A stretch of DNA of 63,382 nucleotides from Sphingobacterium siyangense (GCF_007830445.1 NZ_VLKR01000032.1:1-63382), one strand, 5' to 3'; numbered from the stretch's first letter, positions 1-8,685 are shown. The notes: generated from the letters alone by a model not told the origin. Made by a program: numbers and translations.

Positions 1-247
1 CCAGTTCAAAATGTCCGGCCTGAAGGCTCCGTACCGTCTTTTTTGTCTTCCCGTTTTTACGATTAATCTCCCCGGAAGCTTTACTTTCCTGTAGATGATG
101 ATCCAGCTCACCTTCAAGCATACTTTCCAGAAGGTGTTTCAACATCGGAGCGAAAACTCCGTCGGTACCGCCCATTTTCTTGCCTTCGTAAAGGCCTCTC
201 ATTGCTTCCTCTTTGAAGCGTTCAAAGTCAAATTCCTCTTTTTCCAT
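1..247 (-). CDS. IS256-family transposase, N-terminal fragment (runs off window)
   Basis: Only the N-terminus is present; the frame is open to the window edge. The protein begins MEKEEFDFERFKEEAMRGLY, followed by a predicted helical stretch containing MLKHLLESMLEGELDHHL and then a basic NRKNGKTKKTV segment. That last segment matches the 'RRNGxxxKTV' region at the start of the conserved IS256 (Transposase_mut) core. The DDE catalytic residues lie outside the window. Whether the element is intact cannot be judged. The family call rests on this N-terminal pattern only. Confidence 0.75.
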   Translation of the reverse strand, partial: MEKEEFDFERFKEEAMRGLYEGKKMGGTDGVFAPMLKHLLESMLEGELDHHLQESKASGEINRKNGKTKKTVRSLQAGHFEL

Positions 248-301
248 TTGCTGTGTCTAATATAAATATTCTTTATTTGACACAGTTTAATTTACACCCT
301 C
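1..301 (-). mobile_element. IS256-family insertion sequence, 5' end (cut by window edge)
   Basis: This is the terminal part of an insertion sequence running off the left edge. It holds the first 82 codons of a transposase read on the minus strand. Upstream of the start lies a 7-bp inverted repeat (CTGTGTC at 251-257, GACACAG at 279-285). The outer tip of the element is probably near 301, at the sequence complementary to GAGGGTGTAAATTAAACTGT, which resembles IS256-type ends. The other end and the target duplication are outside the window, so the boundary is approximate. Confidence 0.7.
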
Positions 302-349
302 TTTAAAAGCTGTCTTTTTTTTGGCGTTATGCACTCATTCGAAACCGAT

Positions 350-1075
350 TTATTCATTATTATGCTCAATTTCGGCAATGATTTCTTTAGCAGATTTGAT
401 GACTTGATTATTCAGCTGAATAATCATATTTGCTTGAGATGCTGCATTGATAAGGATTCCTTTTACTTTTGGCGATGCATTAACTGCTTTATACATCATA
501 TCGGGATTTATATTTGCATTAGGAATGGATACTAGTTCATCGGCGAGCTTAAAAACCAATGCGTTGTAGTAGGTTTGCCAATCGTCTTTTGATGGCACTA
601 CGGTTTGATAATATTCCAAAATTCCTGTTTTTAATTTTCGATCCTTGATGAGACCAATTTTGCCACTAGATCGGAATCCTTCATAATTTCCGGTATTTCT
701 GATCTTAAAGATCGGATTAAGGTTCATCTTAATACGGTCATTCGGGTTGACTTTCACCAAGCTATCAATTTTTTGTTGGTTTAGTTCTCCATAAAATTTA
801 CAACCTTCAGCTGTATTTGTCAAGTAGGAATTTTGCTTTTCCAAGTCGTGGACATCTTTTTGGAGGTCGACTTTTAGATCTTCCAAAAATTCTTTTACTT
901 CTTGTTGTTCATGCCGATGCTCGCTCCAGCCGTGAAGCCATATAGAAAGTGATACTGCAAAAACGATAATGAAGATCTCAATGGATATTTCTTTCAGTTT
1001 TTCAGAGAGGCTATGCTTTGGCTCTTTTGCGGTTTTATAAATTTTCTTCGTGTGCTTAATGATCTCGTCTTGCAT
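350..1075 (-). CDS. Membrane-anchored protein, DUF6090-like
   Basis: 241 residues. A soluble basic N-terminus (about 1-30) is followed by one membrane segment (about 31-50, IFIIVFAVSLSIWLHGW). A long predicted helical region comes next (55-100, rich in E, K, L and Q), then a C-terminal soluble part. The arrangement, one N-terminal helix followed by a tryptophan and a short charged linker, is that of the DUF6090 proteins common in Bacteroidota, whose function is unknown. It stands alone between the insertion sequence and an oppositely oriented lipoprotein gene. The ATG start is supported by the helix position. The family assignment is by resemblance only. Confidence 0.6.
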   Translation of the reverse strand: MQDEIIKHTKKIYKTAKEPKHSLSEKLKEISIEIFIIVFAVSLSIWLHGWSEHRHEQQEVKEFLEDLKVDLQKDVHDLEKQNSYLTNTAEGCKFYGELNQQKIDSLVKVNPNDRIKMNLNPIFKIRNTGNYEGFRSSGKIGLIKDRKLKTGILEYYQTVVPSKDDWQTYYNALVFKLADELVSIPNANINPDMMYKAVNASPKVKGILINAASQANMIIQLNNQVIKSAKEIIAEIEHNNE

Positions 1076-1268
1076 TTTACAGCTTTAAGTTAATATAAAG
1101 GTGATTTTGTTAAATATTGGTGCTAATACACAAAGATGCAAAAGTTTGGTAAAACACACAAATTAATAACTTGTCCATTACTTTTTTGAGGAAGAAAATA
1201 GTAACGGGCTCAGAACAGAGAAATTGCGTATATTTATGATAGTAAATTACCAGGAAATAGGCTATATT

Positions 1269-2429
1269 ATGAAAATATGGACAGGATTGCTATTAATAGC
1301 GGTTTTTATACTTCCTTTCCTCGCTTGTGGACAAAATCCCTATCAGATCAATGGGGTAATACCTCAATTGAAGGACGGTTCCAAAGTATTTTTGATCTAC
1401 GAAATAGAAGGTAAGTCTGTTGTTGATTCCACTAATTCAAGAGGTGGAAATTTTTCGTTTTCTGGGACGGTAGACTATCCTGTTTCATCGTCGCTATATC
1501 TCGATAAAAATCCTTATGTAAATAGACCCTCTCGCAATGAGCAAATGGATTTTTTTCGTTTTTACCTTGAGCCTGTCACTATGCAAATGCAAGCAAGCGA
1601 CTCCTTGAAAAATATAACGATCAGTGGATCTCAAATTAATCTCGACCAAGATGCTTTTAAAAAGATGCGTAGCTCCGTAGATGATAACTTTACAGCACTT
1701 AATAAAGAATTTTATGCACTTTCAGCCAATCAACAAAACGATCCTAAAGTACGGAAGGCTTATATTGATCGGGAAAAAGGATTAATGGATGACCTATATC
1801 GTGTTCATTTAGCATTTGCTCGTCAGCATCCATCGTCCTACCTTAGTTTAATCAGTTTATCCTCTGTTGCTGGACAGGAGAAATTTATAGACGAGGTTAG
1901 AAGGATATATGCCGATTTAGCTGAGAAGCTCAAAAGCTATCCTTTGGCCAAAGAGATACCCATGCAGTTAGAATCGTCAATCAGGACCAAAGTTGGACAG
2001 GTTGCCCCCGATCTCGAACTTCAAACTCAAATGGGTACAAGTCTAAAATTATCTGAATTCCGAGGAAAGTATCTATTGGTAGACTTTTGGGCTAGTTGGT
2101 GTGGACCATGCCGCGAAGAAAATCCAAATCTAGTAGCGCTTTACAATAAATACAAAGATTCGGGATTCGAAATCTTAGGAATATCTTTGGATAAAGTAGC
2201 TCAACGCGAACAATGGGTCAAAGCAATTGCAGATGATAAGCTGAGCTGGCCACAAGTATCTGATTTAAAAGGTTGGGATAGCCAAGCAGCAAAACGTTAT
2301 GGCATCAATTCCATACCAGAAAGCTTTTTGTTGGATCCTACAGGAAAAATTGTGTACCGCAACCTCAGGGGGAAAGATTTAGAAGAGAAATTACAGGCGA
2401 TCTTTTCAGATAAAAGCGATCCTAAATAG
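1269..2429 (+). CDS. TlpA-like thioredoxin lipoprotein with DUF4369-type N-terminal domain
   Basis: 386 residues from the ATG at 1269. An upstream in-frame start at 1224 would put 15 residues before the signal peptide and is less likely. Residues 1-20 form a lipoprotein signal ending FLAC, with Cys20 lipidated. Residues about 24-130 resemble the DUF4369 beta domain, and 150-235 are mostly helical. The C-terminus, from about 242, is a TlpA/AhpC thioredoxin fold with WCGPC (Cys278, Cys281) and a cis-Pro loop SIPES. Proteins of this build are periplasm-facing thiol-disulfide reductases, very common and multi-copy in Sphingobacteriaceae; the substrate is unknown. No thiol-redox gene is adjacent. 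Confidence 0.85.
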   Translation: MKIWTGLLLIAVFILPFLACGQNPYQINGVIPQLKDGSKVFLIYEIEGKSVVDSTNSRGGNFSFSGTVDYPVSSSLYLDKNPYVNRPSRNEQMDFFRFYLEPVTMQMQASDSLKNITISGSQINLDQDAFKKMRSSVDDNFTALNKEFYALSANQQNDPKVRKAYIDREKGLMDDLYRVHLAFARQHPSSYLSLISLSSVAGQEKFIDEVRRIYADLAEKLKSYPLAKEIPMQLESSIRTKVGQVAPDLELQTQMGTSLKLSEFRGKYLLVDFWASWCGPCREENPNLVALYNKYKDSGFEILGISLDKVAQREQWVKAIADDKLSWPQVSDLKGWDSQAAKRYGINSIPESFLLDPTGKIVYRNLRGKDLEEKLQAIFSDKSDPK

Positions 2430-2553
2430 CCAGTTTAGTAATATATACAATAAGCTCTATTTAGATTGGGATATTCTTGTTAGGGTCGCGAAACCTAAGT
2501 GTGAAACCGACTGAGGGGGGCTGGTAATAAAAATAGACTGATCAAATCGCTCA

Positions 2554-3039
2554 TTAATCTAATCTATAAATAAATTCCTCAATTTCGATTTGGCGTGCAT
2601 TAGCAAAACCGCGATCTGTACCAACCCTAACAAAACCACAATTTTCCAATACTTTTTGGGAACCGAGATTATCGAAAGCGACGCGCCCATACATAGGGCG
2701 GTTTGTTTCAATTGAAAGAAACGCTTTAAGTGCCTTTGTTGCAATTCCACGTCCCCAGAATTTTCGGTCAATCCAATAAGTGATCTCAGCATCACCTTCA
2801 ATAACAAACTTCGCAATACTTCCTACAATTGTCCCATCAATCAGAATCGTTTGATTGTTTATACTTGGCTCATTGAGAAATTTAGCATACTTCTCAAGGT
2901 AAACTTTCTTATCTGAAGAACTACTTGAGGTAAAAGCCGCGAGATAATTTGCTTCTTCATCAAGCTGAAACTGATAATGTATTTCTAAATCCGTGTATAC
3001 TGTCGGTCTAAGAGTAAGTTGAAAGTTGAGGTCATCCAT
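2554..3039 (-). CDS. GNAT-family N-acetyltransferase
   Basis: 161 residues from the ATG at 3039. The frame stays open upstream to 3192, overlapping the zeta-like gene, but the extra 51 residues precede the first GNAT strand (FQLTLRPTVYTDLE) and look non-conserved. The acetyl-CoA pyrophosphate loop is visible as RKFWGRGIATKALKAF (Q/RxxGxG/A type). It is followed by the typical VLENCGFVRVG segment near the C-terminus. The pattern resembles ribosomal-protein or small-molecule acetyltransferases of the RimJ/RimL type; the substrate is unknown. It lies downstream of the P-loop cassette on the same strand and may be co-transcribed. Confidence 0.75.
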   Translation of the reverse strand: MDDLNFQLTLRPTVYTDLEIHYQFQLDEEANYLAAFTSSSSSDKKVYLEKYAKFLNEPSINNQTILIDGTIVGSIAKFVIEGDAEITYWIDRKFWGRGIATKALKAFLSIETNRPMYGRVAFDNLGSQKVLENCGFVRVGTDRGFANARQIEIEEFIYRLD

Positions 3040-3179
3040 GCTTTTTATATTCGGTTTATCCCCAAATATAGTAATAAATACTTTTCCTTTAGTCTTCATC
3101 GAAGTCAACCGACGACAACTTGAGGAAAAGCCGAACAGTGCTCGAACAAAGATAGAATTTAAGCCAATGTGATGTTCTT

Positions 3180-3725
3180 TCATTGAGCCCATATGGGGAG
3201 ATGTGTAGATACCTCGATCTCTGAAACAGCATCCTGGTATTTAAACACAGTTTCAGGTACCATGTCGTTTTCGCTTATATCGACCCCCTTAACAGAGGAA
3301 AAGAGATTTAGATGCCTTTTCACAAGCGGAATGGTATGAATATATAAATGAGTTATTTTGTCCGTGCTGGAGTCACAACTAGTACTTTTCTTAGCCTTAG
3401 ACCTCGCATGGCATATATGCATATTATCGGTGTAAAAAAAGATCATTTCAATCTTATTTTCAGGGTACAAGGCTTTAATATCTTGTAGCATTTGAAGATG
3501 CGTCTTATTAACGATATTGATCTCCACAGCAAAATCTTCATCGTTACTTAACAGCAACAACAGTTGTTCCTCAAATCTCCTATATCCATATTTTAAACCA
3601 AGTGCAGCATAGCTTTGAACAAAGAGATTAGGGTCAAGTATCTTGATCCCTTCGGGAATGAAATACTGCCCACAAGTACTTTTCCCAATATGAGGAGGAC
3701 CAGTTATCACATATATTGTTGCCAT
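3180..3725 (-). CDS. Zeta-toxin-like P-loop nucleotide-binding protein
   Basis: 181 residues. The N-terminus carries a Walker A motif within TGPPHIGKST (residues 8-17) after a short strand. This is followed by a DPNLF segment and a strand FAVEIN where zeta-family kinases carry their substrate-binding acidic residues. Later, HARSKAKKS supplies a basic stretch that may act as the nucleotide lid. Zeta toxins phosphorylate UDP-N-acetylglucosamine; many chromosomal relatives annotated this way have untested substrates. It starts 2 nt after the stop of a 70-residue gene, so the two are translationally linked. The family call is by motif only; an AAA-like small kinase is the alternative. Confidence 0.65.
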   Translation of the reverse strand: MATIYVITGPPHIGKSTCGQYFIPEGIKILDPNLFVQSYAALGLKYGYRRFEEQLLLLLSNDEDFAVEINIVNKTHLQMLQDIKALYPENKIEMIFFYTDNMHICHARSKAKKSTSCDSSTDKITHLYIHTIPLVKRHLNLFSSVKGVDISENDMVPETVFKYQDAVSEIEVSTHLPIWAQ

Positions 3726-3727
3726 GA

Positions 3728-3940
3728 TCAGATACTTTGAATTGTCCCATCGCTATGCTCTTCAACCATTTGGCCATCCTTGCTATAAACCAACGGCTGT
3801 TCACGGGAAAACAAGTAGGAGCGAATGCTCGTTTGTAATTCTTGCCTCCATTGAATCTTTTCATCCGCAGACATAGTGAATGGGTCTTTTTTCATCTTTC
3901 CAGTTTTGACAAGTTGTTCTTCTTGAATTATCCTTTTCAT
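3728..3940 (-). CDS. Small protein preceding zeta-like kinase; possible antitoxin
   Basis: 70 residues, charged and soluble, with no membrane segment or signal. The N-terminal half (MKRIIQEEQLVKTGKMKKDP) and a following helix (SADEKIQWRQELQTSIRSYL) look helical; the C-terminus is polar (YSKDGQMVEEHSDGTIQSI). It is the first gene of a tight pair: only 2 nt separate its stop from the ATG of the zeta-like protein. By position it could be the antitoxin of a toxin-antitoxin pair or an accessory subunit; nothing in the sequence proves either. I do not recognise a named domain. Confidence 0.65.
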   Translation of the reverse strand: MKRIIQEEQLVKTGKMKKDPFTMSADEKIQWRQELQTSIRSYLFSREQPLVYSKDGQMVEEHSDGTIQSI

Positions 3941-4463
3941 TTAAAAATTAATTAACATTAGCTTATACGATCAATTAAATATAAACATATATTAATATAA
4001 TATAAAAAAATATTAACACAAAATACGCAGGAAATTTGATAGACCGACTTTAAATTGGCAACATAATCCATTATAAAAATTAACAGACGCTGTATATTCT
4101 TTTTATCAAGAAAGTATACAAAAGAATTATACAGTTGATTGTTTAAGTTATATACTGATTTGAATTTTTTAGGGGCTGAAGTCAAAATTTAGACAACTAA
4201 CTCAGAAAACCGACAAGGTATAAAAAAGTACTTTTCACTCGGGCAACTATTTCGTTTTCTTGAAGATCGTGAACTCAGTTTATTTCTGCATCCTTGGAGA
4301 ACGTAAAACTTTTTTAAACTCATTAAGCTACCTCAGAATTTCGTATTCATAAACGACTCCGCAGATTTGGCTCTTATTATACGTGGGATTTTGTAAGATG
4401 AAATTCTAATAGAACGTTTCCTCCTTTAGTTTGATTTTGGTGCTGGTATAACACTTAAAACAG
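3941..4463. other. AT-rich intergenic region without a convincing gene
   Basis: About 520 bp between the small-protein/kinase cassette and the tRNA-Ser terminator. The part next to the cassette (3941-4190) is very AT-rich and probably holds its promoter. The 75-codon frame here encodes a low-complexity Y/I/F/N-rich sequence and looks like chance. I see no RNA gene or repeat. Confidence 0.5.
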
Positions 4464-4499
4464 AAAAACCGTTTTTAACAGTGCTAAAGACGGTTTTTT
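4464..4499 (-). terminator. Terminator of tRNA-Ser
   Basis: Reading the minus strand, AAAACCGTCTTTA pairs with TAAAAACGGTTTT with one mismatch, followed by a T-rich stretch. It begins directly after the tRNA 3' end. Confidence 0.75.
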
Positions 4500-4500
4500 G

Positions 4501-4588
4501 CGGAAAGGGAGGGATTCGAACCCTCGATACAGTCATCCCGTATACAGTCTTTCCAGGACTGCTCATTCGACCACTCTGACACCTTTCC
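4501..4588 (-). tRNA. tRNA-Ser (anticodon GGA)
   Basis: 88-nt class II tRNA. The acceptor stem is GGAAAGG/CCTTTCC with discriminator G. The anticodon stem CAGTC/GACTG encloses loop CTGGAAA, giving anticodon GGA (reads UCC/UCU). A long variable arm (TATACGGGATGACTGTAT region) and a T-arm with GGTTCGAATCC are present. CCA is not encoded. Confidence 0.95.
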
Positions 4589-4702
4589 GTGTTTCAGTGC
4601 ACAAATGTAGCAATTTTTTAATTTATTGCAACCTTGTTCGTGTTATTTACCATCGGATTTGTTATATTCTATTGAGAATAAGCGTATTGTTTTTATTTTT
4701 TA

Positions 4703-5203
4703 ATGAATAAAACTTATTCCTTATTTTTCGGAATGACAAATAATTATTTCGACATAAAAGGGGCGATCCTCGACATGGCACTAAAACGTACTCAGGAACG
4801 TATCACAATGATAGCATCTGCTTTAGAAACAGCAAGAGATTCAAGTAATGACGATACCAAAAGTAGTGCTGGAGACAAATATGAAACTTCGCGTGAAATG
4901 ATTCAACAGGACATCAATCGCTACCAGAAACAACTCCTGGAAGCCAATAAAGATCTACAGCAGCTAATCAGTATAGAATCATTACCAAATGATGTAATGG
5001 ATGTAGCCAGATTAGGAACGCTTGTTCAAACCAGTGTTGGTCTATATTTGATCGCCACAAGTATTGGAGCTGTAAAAATAGGGACCAATAATATCTTCGT
5101 CATTTCGCCTGCATCTCCAATTGGACAACTACTTATCGGAAAAAAAATAGGTGATAGTTTTGTTTTTAACAACGTTAATCAGAAAGTTATTGCAATCTAC
5201 TAA
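4703..5203 (+). CDS. GreA/GreB-like C-terminal domain protein
   Basis: 166 residues. A predicted helical N-terminal half contains SSAGDKYETSREMIQQDI, a pattern shared by a Bacteroidota family often mislabelled as 3-oxoacyl-ACP synthase. The C-terminal half (about 100-166) resembles the FKBP-like C-terminal domain of transcription cleavage factors, with ISPASPIGQLLIGKKIGDSF close to the GreA 'SPIGRALLGKxxGD' signature. It may bind RNA polymerase, but the acidic tip of the GreA coiled coil is not obvious, so transcript-cleavage activity should not be assumed. It is followed after 74 nt by a BON lipoprotein. The start could also be the Met at 4733. Confidence 0.7.
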   Translation: MNKTYSLFFGMTNNYFDIKGAILDMALKRTQERITMIASALETARDSSNDDTKSSAGDKYETSREMIQQDINRYQKQLLEANKDLQQLISIESLPNDVMDVARLGTLVQTSVGLYLIATSIGAVKIGTNNIFVISPASPIGQLLIGKKIGDSFVFNNVNQKVIAIY

Positions 5204-5277
5204 GTGATGAAAATACCGAAAAATTAAACAATATGTCGATGCATCTGTTCTTATTTAGTACAGAAACGAAGAATGAC

Positions 5278-5790
5278 ATGAAATTGAATAATTTACTTTT
5301 AATCTTCTTACTTGGCGCTTTACTGTTTATTCACTCTTGTAGATCGCCCGAATCGGACGAAAAACTAAGATCAAAAATCGAGGCAGCGTTGGAAACTACT
5401 GCAGGCATCGAAGTAGATGTCGAGGAAGGGAATGTAACGTTGGATGGACAGATCGGTTCGGATTCGCTCAAGCAGGATATAGAAAACAGAACAAAATTAG
5501 CGGGGGGAGAGGGTATCAAATCCATTCACAACAATATCATTGTAAATCTTCCTGAACCAGAAGATGCCCGTGAAAAATATCATGAAATTATGGGCGGCGC
5601 GATAGATTCTACCTTAACGAGAGACGTCAATCTTGTTCTGGAAGATTTTCCAACCATTACGGCTCAGGTGAAGGAAGGAATTATAATTGCGACAGGTAAT
5701 CTTGAAAAATCAAAAATCGATACACTAAAGAAAAGATTAGAGCATATCAAGCCCAAAGGTATTGATATGAAAGGTGTCACCAGTCGCTAA
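5278..5790 (+). CDS. BON-domain lipoprotein
   Basis: 170 residues from the ATG at 5278; an upstream frame start at 5233 would place 15 residues before the signal sequence. Residues 1-20 are a lipoprotein signal with lipobox IHSC (Cys21). Residues about 30-90 match a BON domain: a helix followed by beta-strands in GIEVDVEEGNVTLDGQIGSDSLKQDIE and a closing VNNIIVN-type strand. A second, weaker BON-like repeat follows (ITAQVKEGIIIATGNLEKSKIDTLKKRLE). BON domains bind membranes or cell-surface components and are common in OsmY-type envelope-stress proteins. The role here is unknown. Confidence 0.8.
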   Translation: MKLNNLLLIFLLGALLFIHSCRSPESDEKLRSKIEAALETTAGIEVDVEEGNVTLDGQIGSDSLKQDIENRTKLAGGEGIKSIHNNIIVNLPEPEDAREKYHEIMGGAIDSTLTRDVNLVLEDFPTITAQVKEGIIIATGNLEKSKIDTLKKRLEHIKPKGIDMKGVTSR

Positions 5791-5800
5791 ACAACGAAAA

Positions 5801-5830
5801 GAAGCTATCCATCGATTAACGGGTAGCTTC
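5801..5830. terminator. Bidirectional terminator between convergent genes
   Basis: GAAGCTATCC (5801-5810) pairs with GGGTAGCTTC (5821-5830), ten pairs with one G-U, between the BON lipoprotein (plus) and tcdA (minus). Confidence 0.7.
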
Positions 5831-5864
5831 CTTCATTTGTTCATATGTTTATTTAATACCTAAG

Positions 5865-6590
5865 TTAAGCATTTTCTATTAGATCTCGTATAGCAACAGA
5901 AGCTATTGCCCCACCAAAGGCTGCTGGTAGATATGACATGGTACCATAAGCAGACTTTTTAAAGTTACTCCCATCAGTATATAATAATGAATCCTTGTTT
6001 GGAAGTTCAGTTGAAAATGCCACTTTCACTCCATCACGTATACCATGTTTACGCAATTTCTTACGGATATGCTGGGCCAACTTACAATTATAAGATTTAC
6101 CGATATCAGCAATTTTTATTTTTGTAGGATCAACTTTGCCACCGGCGCCCATTGAACTGACAAATGGTATATTGGCTTCTAATGCTCTCCGAATAAAAAA
6201 TAGTTTAGGTGTAATACTATCAATAGCTTCCACACAATAATCTGGCGCTAAATCTAGCAAAGCTGGTATTTTTTCCGGAATAATAAAATCCTGTATCACA
6301 GTTAAATCTAATTCCGGATTGATCGCCATTAATCTTTCTCGCATAATCTCAGCTTTTGCTTCACCATGATTAGTTGCCAAGGCAGGTAGCTGCCTATTAC
6401 GATTGGATGGATCTACGGTGTCTCCATCAATAATGGTCATTTTTCCAACACCTGCTCGGCATATAAATTCGGCAGCAAATGATCCAACACCGCCTAATCC
6501 CAAAACCATCACATGCGAATTTGCCAATTTTTCAACCGCTGATCGACCTATCAATGCTTCGGTACGTGACAGCCAACTTAAATCTTTCAT
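5865..6590 (-). CDS. tcdA: tRNA threonylcarbamoyladenosine dehydratase
   Basis: 241 residues, usual length for the family. An E1-like ThiF/MoeB fold begins with the nucleotide-binding motif GLGGVG (31-36), then DGDTVDPSNRNRQ, the conserved SNxNRQ segment of TcdA/CsdL. TcdA uses ATP to cyclise t6A37 of ANN-decoding tRNAs to ct6A. The C-terminal YLPAAFGGAIASVAIRDLI resembles the membrane-proximal end of the family. It lies 77 nt downstream of tatD on the same strand and converges on the BON gene. E1-like proteins are easily confused, but the length and the SNRNRQ motif favour TcdA. Confidence 0.9.
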   Translation of the reverse strand: MKDLSWLSRTEALIGRSAVEKLANSHVMVLGLGGVGSFAAEFICRAGVGKMTIIDGDTVDPSNRNRQLPALATNHGEAKAEIMRERLMAINPELDLTVIQDFIIPEKIPALLDLAPDYCVEAIDSITPKLFFIRRALEANIPFVSSMGAGGKVDPTKIKIADIGKSYNCKLAQHIRKKLRKHGIRDGVKVAFSTELPNKDSLLYTDGSNFKKSAYGTMSYLPAAFGGAIASVAIRDLIENA

Positions 6591-6667
6591 TTATCTAAAT
6601 TTGTTTTTTATATTATAATGAAACCTTATAGCTATCCGACAACGTGAATAAACAGACTATGATGGCC

Positions 6668-7333
6668 TCATTTATTAAATACATTCTTATAATTTTGGTA
6701 TAAAGCCCGCTTTAACTCTTCCAATTCGATCGATCTGATCTGAGCAACGTATCGGTAAAGTGTAGCAATTTCTACGGTCGTATCTGTATCCGTTTCTAGA
6801 AACAAATGACTGAGTGAAATATTTTCTAAAAGTTCGTCTTGACTTCCGTTTAAACAATGTTTTCCTATGGAAAGATAATACCCTTGATCGATTAACTGTT
6901 GAGCCAAGGTCCAGTTCTTACGATATCCATGAAAAACAACAGCTTCGCTAAAATTCACTTTTTTCAAACAACCAACAATCTCCTGAAAAGCTCGAACACA
7001 ATGAATGATCAAAGGCTTCCTATACGTTTTAGCCAAGCGAACCTGTTGATCAAACACAAGCTGTTGGTCGGCGAGGGGAGTGGCGATATTTTTGTCCATA
7101 CCACATTCACCTATGGCTAAAACCTGACTCAGCGCTAATGCATCCACCATGAGTCCCAAATCATGTTCGGTATTCCCATTGATATACCATGGGTGCAAAC
7201 CTACTGAACAATCCGCTTCAGAAATTATTTCCGAATGGTTCAAAGTGATATTCTTAATGGAAAGAGTAGCACCTTCTTTCACCGGATAATTCCGATGCGT
7301 ATGTAGATCGATATAGGGAATCTGTGTAGCCAA
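6668..7333 (-). CDS. TatD-family metal-dependent hydrolase
   Basis: 221 residues, shorter than the 255-265 of E. coli TatD but common for Bacteroidota members. The N-terminal metal ligands HTH (His11, His13) follow the first strand IPYIDLHTHRNYP. GECGMD carries the conserved Glu, then PLIIHCVRAFQE (His), VFHGYRKN and ETDTD (final Asp). TatD enzymes are Mg2+-dependent DNases or D-aminoacyl-type hydrolases. No ATG exists at the N-terminus; the only in-frame candidate near it is TTG at 7333. It sits between pabB and tcdA on the same strand. Confidence 0.85.
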   Translation of the reverse strand: MATQIPYIDLHTHRNYPVKEGATLSIKNITLNHSEIISEADCSVGLHPWYINGNTEHDLGLMVDALALSQVLAIGECGMDKNIATPLADQQLVFDQQVRLAKTYRKPLIIHCVRAFQEIVGCLKKVNFSEAVVFHGYRKNWTLAQQLIDQGYYLSIGKHCLNGSQDELLENISLSHLFLETDTDTTVEIATLYRYVAQIRSIELEELKRALYQNYKNVFNK

Positions 7334-7395
7334 CGAGACAAAGGTCGAAAAAATACTTGAAGCAAAAAATATTCTCTACAAAATTAGTATAGTTT

Positions 7396-8682
7396 TTATT
7401 CTCCCAAGCTAGCATCTAAAGCTTCAAGAATACCAGAAGCCTTCAAAAGACATTCTTGATACTCCTGATCGGCAGCTGCCTGATTGGTAACTGCTCCACC
7501 TGTATGAAAGGAAAGGTACCTTTTTTGCTTATTGTAAAGCAATGAACGGATAACGACGTTAAAATCGAATTCATCGCGCATGGTGTCAAAGTAACCGATA
7601 GATCCTGCATAGATACCTCTCTTTCGAGCTTCAAGCTGATCGCAAATTTGCATAGCTGCAATTTTGGGAGCACCTGTCATCGAACCTGCAGGAAAGGTAT
7701 TTCTAAACACATCCACATTGGTGACTTTTGGGTCTTGCATGCAGGTAATAGTTGAAATCATTTGATGCACTTGTTCGAAGGATTGAATCTCAAAAAGGCG
7801 AGTAGCCTCAACCGTTCCGGGAAGAGCACTTCGTGTCAAATCATTGCGAACCAAATCAACGATCATCACATTTTCGGCGATCTCTTTTTTTGACCTCAAC
7901 ATATCAGCTATAATCTGTTGGTCCTCTGTTGAATTTGTCCCCCTTTTGGCCGTCCCTTTAATTGGCTGAGAAATTAACTTTCCTTTTCTTTTCGCTAAAA
8001 ATCGTTCCGGAGAAGCACTCATGATAAAATGATGTCCTACCTTGAAAAATGAACTAAAGGGAGTAGGTGATATGGTATTCAACCGGTGATAAACTTCCAT
8101 AGGAGCGATATCAGCATCATCAGCAAAAAATTCCTGACAAAGGTTCACTTCATAGATGTCTCCACGCTGAATATGTGCCTGTACATTTTCAAAAGCTTTG
8201 ACATATTCACACTTTGTCCAACGCGACTTTACCTGTACAGAAATTGGGGTTATCGCAGGAATCTGAGTATCCAAAATGGCCTGATAGATTTTAACAGGAT
8301 CCTCGGCTTCTATATGCACTTGATCTGCCGTCCATCGAAGCGTAATTGCTGGCACAAAGAAATAAGCTTCTGGAAATTCGAGCTGATCCTTTCCTGTTGT
8401 CTTTAATTCTTCTATCTCATTCTTAAGGTCGTAAGATAGAAATCCGGGGATAAACTGAGATTGATGTAATCTCAAAAAAGTGTCGAGCTGGTCAAATACA
8501 TTTTCATTTGCACGGAAAGAGAATAATGCCTTGACAGCCAGTATCTGTTCAAATTTGCCCCATTGATCCGACATCCCATTACTATTAAAGAAAGAAATTT
8601 CATCAAATTGCCCCGACCAATGCAGGGCTTTCTGATGAAATTTATCTTTAGAATCGAGAAGATCAAAACTTTCGATCCGCAT
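7396..8682 (-). CDS. pabB: Aminodeoxychorismate synthase component I
   Basis: 428 residues. The chorismate-binding domain fills the C-terminal two thirds. The motif PIKGT (240-244) has the lysine characteristic of PabB; anthranilate synthases carry PIAGT. Further signatures are GDIYEVNLCQ, ENVMIVDLVRNDL and FPAGSMTGAPK. It converts chorismate and amide nitrogen from PabA to aminodeoxychorismate, the folate precursor. No pabA or pabC is next to it. The ATG lies 3 nt beyond the purA stop, so it is very likely translated from a purA-pabB message. Confidence 0.92.
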   Translation of the reverse strand: MRIESFDLLDSKDKFHQKALHWSGQFDEISFFNSNGMSDQWGKFEQILAVKALFSFRANENVFDQLDTFLRLHQSQFIPGFLSYDLKNEIEELKTTGKDQLEFPEAYFFVPAITLRWTADQVHIEAEDPVKIYQAILDTQIPAITPISVQVKSRWTKCEYVKAFENVQAHIQRGDIYEVNLCQEFFADDADIAPMEVYHRLNTISPTPFSSFFKVGHHFIMSASPERFLAKRKGKLISQPIKGTAKRGTNSTEDQQIIADMLRSKKEIAENVMIVDLVRNDLTRSALPGTVEATRLFEIQSFEQVHQMISTITCMQDPKVTNVDVFRNTFPAGSMTGAPKIAAMQICDQLEARKRGIYAGSIGYFDTMRDEFDFNVVIRSLLYNKQKRYLSFHTGGAVTNQAAADQEYQECLLKASGILEALDASLGE

Positions 8683-8685
8683 AGT

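Noticed and set aside
251..285. CTGTGTC/GACACAG hairpin as a gene terminator
   Set aside because: Belongs to the end of the IS256-type element upstream of its transposase start.
3040..3192. N-terminal extension of the GNAT gene
   Set aside because: The added 51 residues precede the first GNAT strand, have no domain and overlap the zeta-like gene; the ATG at 3039 is preferred.
3958..4185. 75-codon frame on the minus strand
   Set aside because: Low-complexity I/N/Y/F-rich sequence in an AT-rich gap, with no conserved-looking part.
4498..4710. 70-codon frame on the plus strand
   Set aside because: It is the antisense of tRNA-Ser.
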